Shown one piece after another: positions 57,401 to 61,300 of a stretch of DNA of 64,000 bases. Below the pieces are notes generated by a model, which saw nothing but the letters and a program-made list of their open reading frames with translations, was not told the DNA's origin and searched no databases. Made by a program: the position numbers and the translations under genes. Numbering within the stretch: the first letter of the stretch is position 1; every line of letters begins with the position of its first letter. The stretch spans positions 3,919,985 through 3,983,984 of the forward strand of contig CM029369.1 in the NCBI GenBank assembly GCA_017165825.1. Reading direction: 5' to 3'. Origin of the DNA: Hepsetus odoe (taxonomy: Eukaryota > Chordata > Actinopteri > Characiformes > Hepsetidae).

Positions 57401-58336
57401 GATCCAACATGTGAGTGACTGTATTTACTACCTAAGCACATCCTCCTATTACTTACTTTCAACCTCTTCGTTATCCTTTCACATATACAATGTGTAACTG
57501 TTGTTTTCTTCTTACAGATACCCCTGCACCTCCGTCCACTCCACGTATTACAGATTCCAGCAAACACAGTATCAGTATGACATGGACCAGACCAATGTAT
57601 GATGGTGGTTCTGATGTTACTGGCTATGTCATTGAGATTTTGGAGGAAGGAACAGAACAATGGTATAGAGCCACCCAGAAGATCCTGACCACCAATGAGT
57701 ATACTGCAGCTGGTTTGACAAGCAATAAGAAATACTGTTTCAGAGTTGCTGCAGTGAATGCAATGGGCACAGGAGAATTCAGTGAAGGCAGTGTAGAGAC
57801 TGCCCCATCTGAAAAAGTTGGTGAGTATTCCGCAAGGTCCTGCATATCTTATTTTTATATATGTACTAATTTTGAGAGTCAGGTTTGGGATCATCAATAG
57901 TGTCAGGTTAATTTATTCAAAATAATTTATCTTAACAAGTAACTAACTGCCAGCAAATATTAAATATATCACAATTTACTCTTCTCAGAAATCCCTGATA
58001 TTGAATTACCTGAAGAACTGAGGAAAACTATTTGCCTGAGAGCTGGCAGCACTTTGCATCTGAGTGCAACAGTATTTGGAAGACCAGCACCAGTTATCAC
58101 CTGGAGGAAACCCGGCATTGACCTCCAGTCTCGCGGATACATTGATACATCAGACAGCGTTACAAGTTTGCTGGTGGAGAAGGTACACCGTTACGATGCT
58201 GGAAAATATACAATTGAGGCCGAAAATCCATCTGGCAAGAAGACTGTTACTATTCTTGTGAAGATATACGGTGAGATATATGGAGTTCTGCATTTTTTCA
58301 TAATATACTATATATAATATAATTATATATAATTTG

Positions 58337-58373
<37 letters not shown>

Positions 58374-61300
58374 GTGTGTGAGACATAGAGATGAAGGTCT
58401 AAAATGCTTTCTTTATATGTATTATAGATTCTCCTGGACCATGTGGTGCAGTCTATGTCAAGGATTACACAAAAGAATCTGTCGTCATTACATGGGATGT
58501 ACCTACTGTTGATGGAGGCGCTCACATCAACAATTACATCATTGAAAAACGTGAAGCATCAATGAAATCTTACAAAACGGTGACAACTGATTGCAAGAAG
58601 ACACTGTACAGAATCACTGGATTAGAGGAAGGAACACGATATTTCTTCAGAGTATTACCTGAGAACATCTATGGAATTGGAGAACCATGTGAAATCAGCG
58701 ATTCTGTACTGGTATGTGAAGTTCCATCTGTTCCTCAAGATTTGCATGTCATCGATGTGACAAAATCCACTATTCTCCTTGGATGGGAGAAACCACTTCA
58801 TGATGGTGGCAGCAGAATTACTGGATACCTTATTGAAGCCTGCAAGACAGGAACTGACCGATGGATGAATGTCGCAACTGTGAGATCATCAGTTGTGCAG
58901 CACACCATAGCCTCTCTGAATGAGAATGAGCAATATCTGTTCAGAATCAGAGCTGAGAACAGTCGAGGTGTTAGTGAGCCCAGAGACCTGATGACACCTG
59001 TAACTATTCAGGAACCAATAGGTAGGCCCCATTTAGGCACCCCTTCAAGAGTTCAAAATGTGAATACACACAGTGAACGTCATATGAAACAAACATACGA
59101 TAAATTAATACGTCATTGTTCTTTCAACAGATAAGCCAAAGATCGACCTACTTGGCATTCCTCAAAAGATTCTCAATGTTCCTGCTGGCAAGCCGATTGT
59201 GCTCAACATTCCTGTTAAAGGAAGACCTGCACCTACTTGCTCGTGGTTCTTTGGCGGAGTAAAGATGAAGGACACACTAGACCGCATTAAGATTGAAACA
59301 ACCACTAAATACACTAAACTGACCGTTCGTGAAACCACAATTGATGACACTGGAGACTACACTCTTGAAGTAAAGAATGTCTCAGGAATAGCTACGGAAA
59401 TCATTAAAGTCATAATTCTTGGTAAGAAAGATTTTATCACTTTCTATTCTATTCTTCTTTTATTCTATACAGTTAATTGAGATTGAGGAGGAGGAGATAA
59501 AGTATAACTGAAAATGACAAACACATCTTCTTTGTAGATAAACCGGGCATACCTATTGGACCTATGCTAATTGATGAAGTTGATGCCACATCGGTCACAT
59601 GTAGCTGGAATCCACCAGAGAAGGATGGAGGTGCCAATATCAGTGGCTATGTTGTTGAACAGCGTGATGCTCATCGCCCTGGATGGCTACCTGTTTCTGA
59701 GTCTGTCACAAGACCCACGTTCAAATTTACTAGACTGACTGAAGGAACGGAATACGTGTTCCGCGTGGCTGCAACGAATCGTTTTGGCATTGGGGCGTTC
59801 CTTCAATCTGAAGTTGTGGAGTGCAAGAGTTCTAAGAGTAAGCTCTTGATAAATTTCAGATATCATGACTATCTTATCCTAATGAAGAAGCAGATTTTTA
59901 TGAATCTCCTGCTCCTTTACAGCTGTTCCAAGTGCACCAAGCATACCTGAAATATTTGATGTGTCTCATGATGGCATGACATTAACTTGGAAGCCACCAG
60001 CGGATGACGGTGGTTCTTCAGTGGCTGGCTACATCATTGAGCGTAAAGAAGCTGGTTCTAACAGATGGGTGCGCATCAATAAGAATCCAGTGACGATGAC
60101 AAGATACAGATCTACAGGACTTATTGAAGGTCTTGAATATGAATACAGAGTCACAGCCATCAACTCCAGAGGCGCTGGCAAACCAAGCTTGAACTCTAAA
60201 CCAGTAATTGCTATGGATCCCATCGGTACGTAGAAAAACATTTTGATTGTCGCACATCTGGAAAACACATCTGGAAATAAATCATATAATAATTCTGAAC
60301 TTTTCTGTTAAAACAGAACCTCCTGGCATACCACTGAACCCAAAAGTCACAGATACCACCAGAACATCTGTGTCCCTGGCTTGGTCTCCTCCAGAGGAAG
60401 AGGGAGGGGCTGCTGTTACCGGTTATCTGATTGAAATGCAGAAAGTTGACCAAGTTGAATGGACCAAATGCAACACAACACCAACCAAGATATGTGAATA
60501 CACCTTGACACATATGCCACAGGGTGCAGAGTACAGATTCCGTGTGATGGCATGCAATTCTGGTGGAGCTGGAGAACCAGCTGAGATTCCAAGAGTGGTC
60601 AAGGTTACAGAAATGCTTGGTAAGAATTCAAAGCTACTGTTTAAGAACTGTCCTTATTTAGGATGCTCAGCTCTGCATGAGCACTCTAACATGATGCATT
60701 GCTCTTTACAGAATATCCTGATTATGAGCTGGAGAAGAAGTACCTGGAGGGTTATATTGTCAGACAAGGTGGAGTCATCAGACTCTCTGTGCCCATCAAG
60801 GGAAAACCATACCCAACCTGTAAGTGGACAAAGGAAGGTCGTGATATTTCACACAGAGCTATGATTGCCACCAGTGAGGAACGCACAGAGCTGGTCATCA
60901 AAGAAGCCCACAGAGATGACACTGGTACCTATGATCTTGTGCTGGAGAACAAATGTGGAAGGAAAGCAGTATACATCAAAGTTAAAGTTATTGGACGCCC
61001 AGATCCACCTGAAGGCCCACTGGAGTTTGATGATATTCAAGCTCGTTCAGTAAGGGTCAGCTGGAGACCTCCTGTAGAGGATGGTGGCTCTGATATCCTT
61101 GGTTACATTGTGGAGAGACGTGAAGTACCAAAGGCAGCCTGGTACACTGTGGACTCTCGTGTTATTGACACATCACTGGTGGTCAAAGGACTGAAGGAAA
61201 ATGTTGAGTACCACTTCAGAGTTTCTGCAGAGAACCAGTTTGGAATTAGTAGATCCCTAAAATCAGATGAATCTGTTATCCCAAAGACTGCTCTCTGTAA

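Larger units (their letters stand above)
53987..57820 (+). repeat. ttn: C-zone super-repeat 10 (A142-A152)
   Basis: Five domains on the preceding fused exon, then six single-domain exons, in standard order. Confidence 0.9.

Noticed and set aside
58300..58380. AT-rich stretch as an origin or promoter
   Set aside because: A simple dinucleotide repeat inside a 157-base intron explains it.
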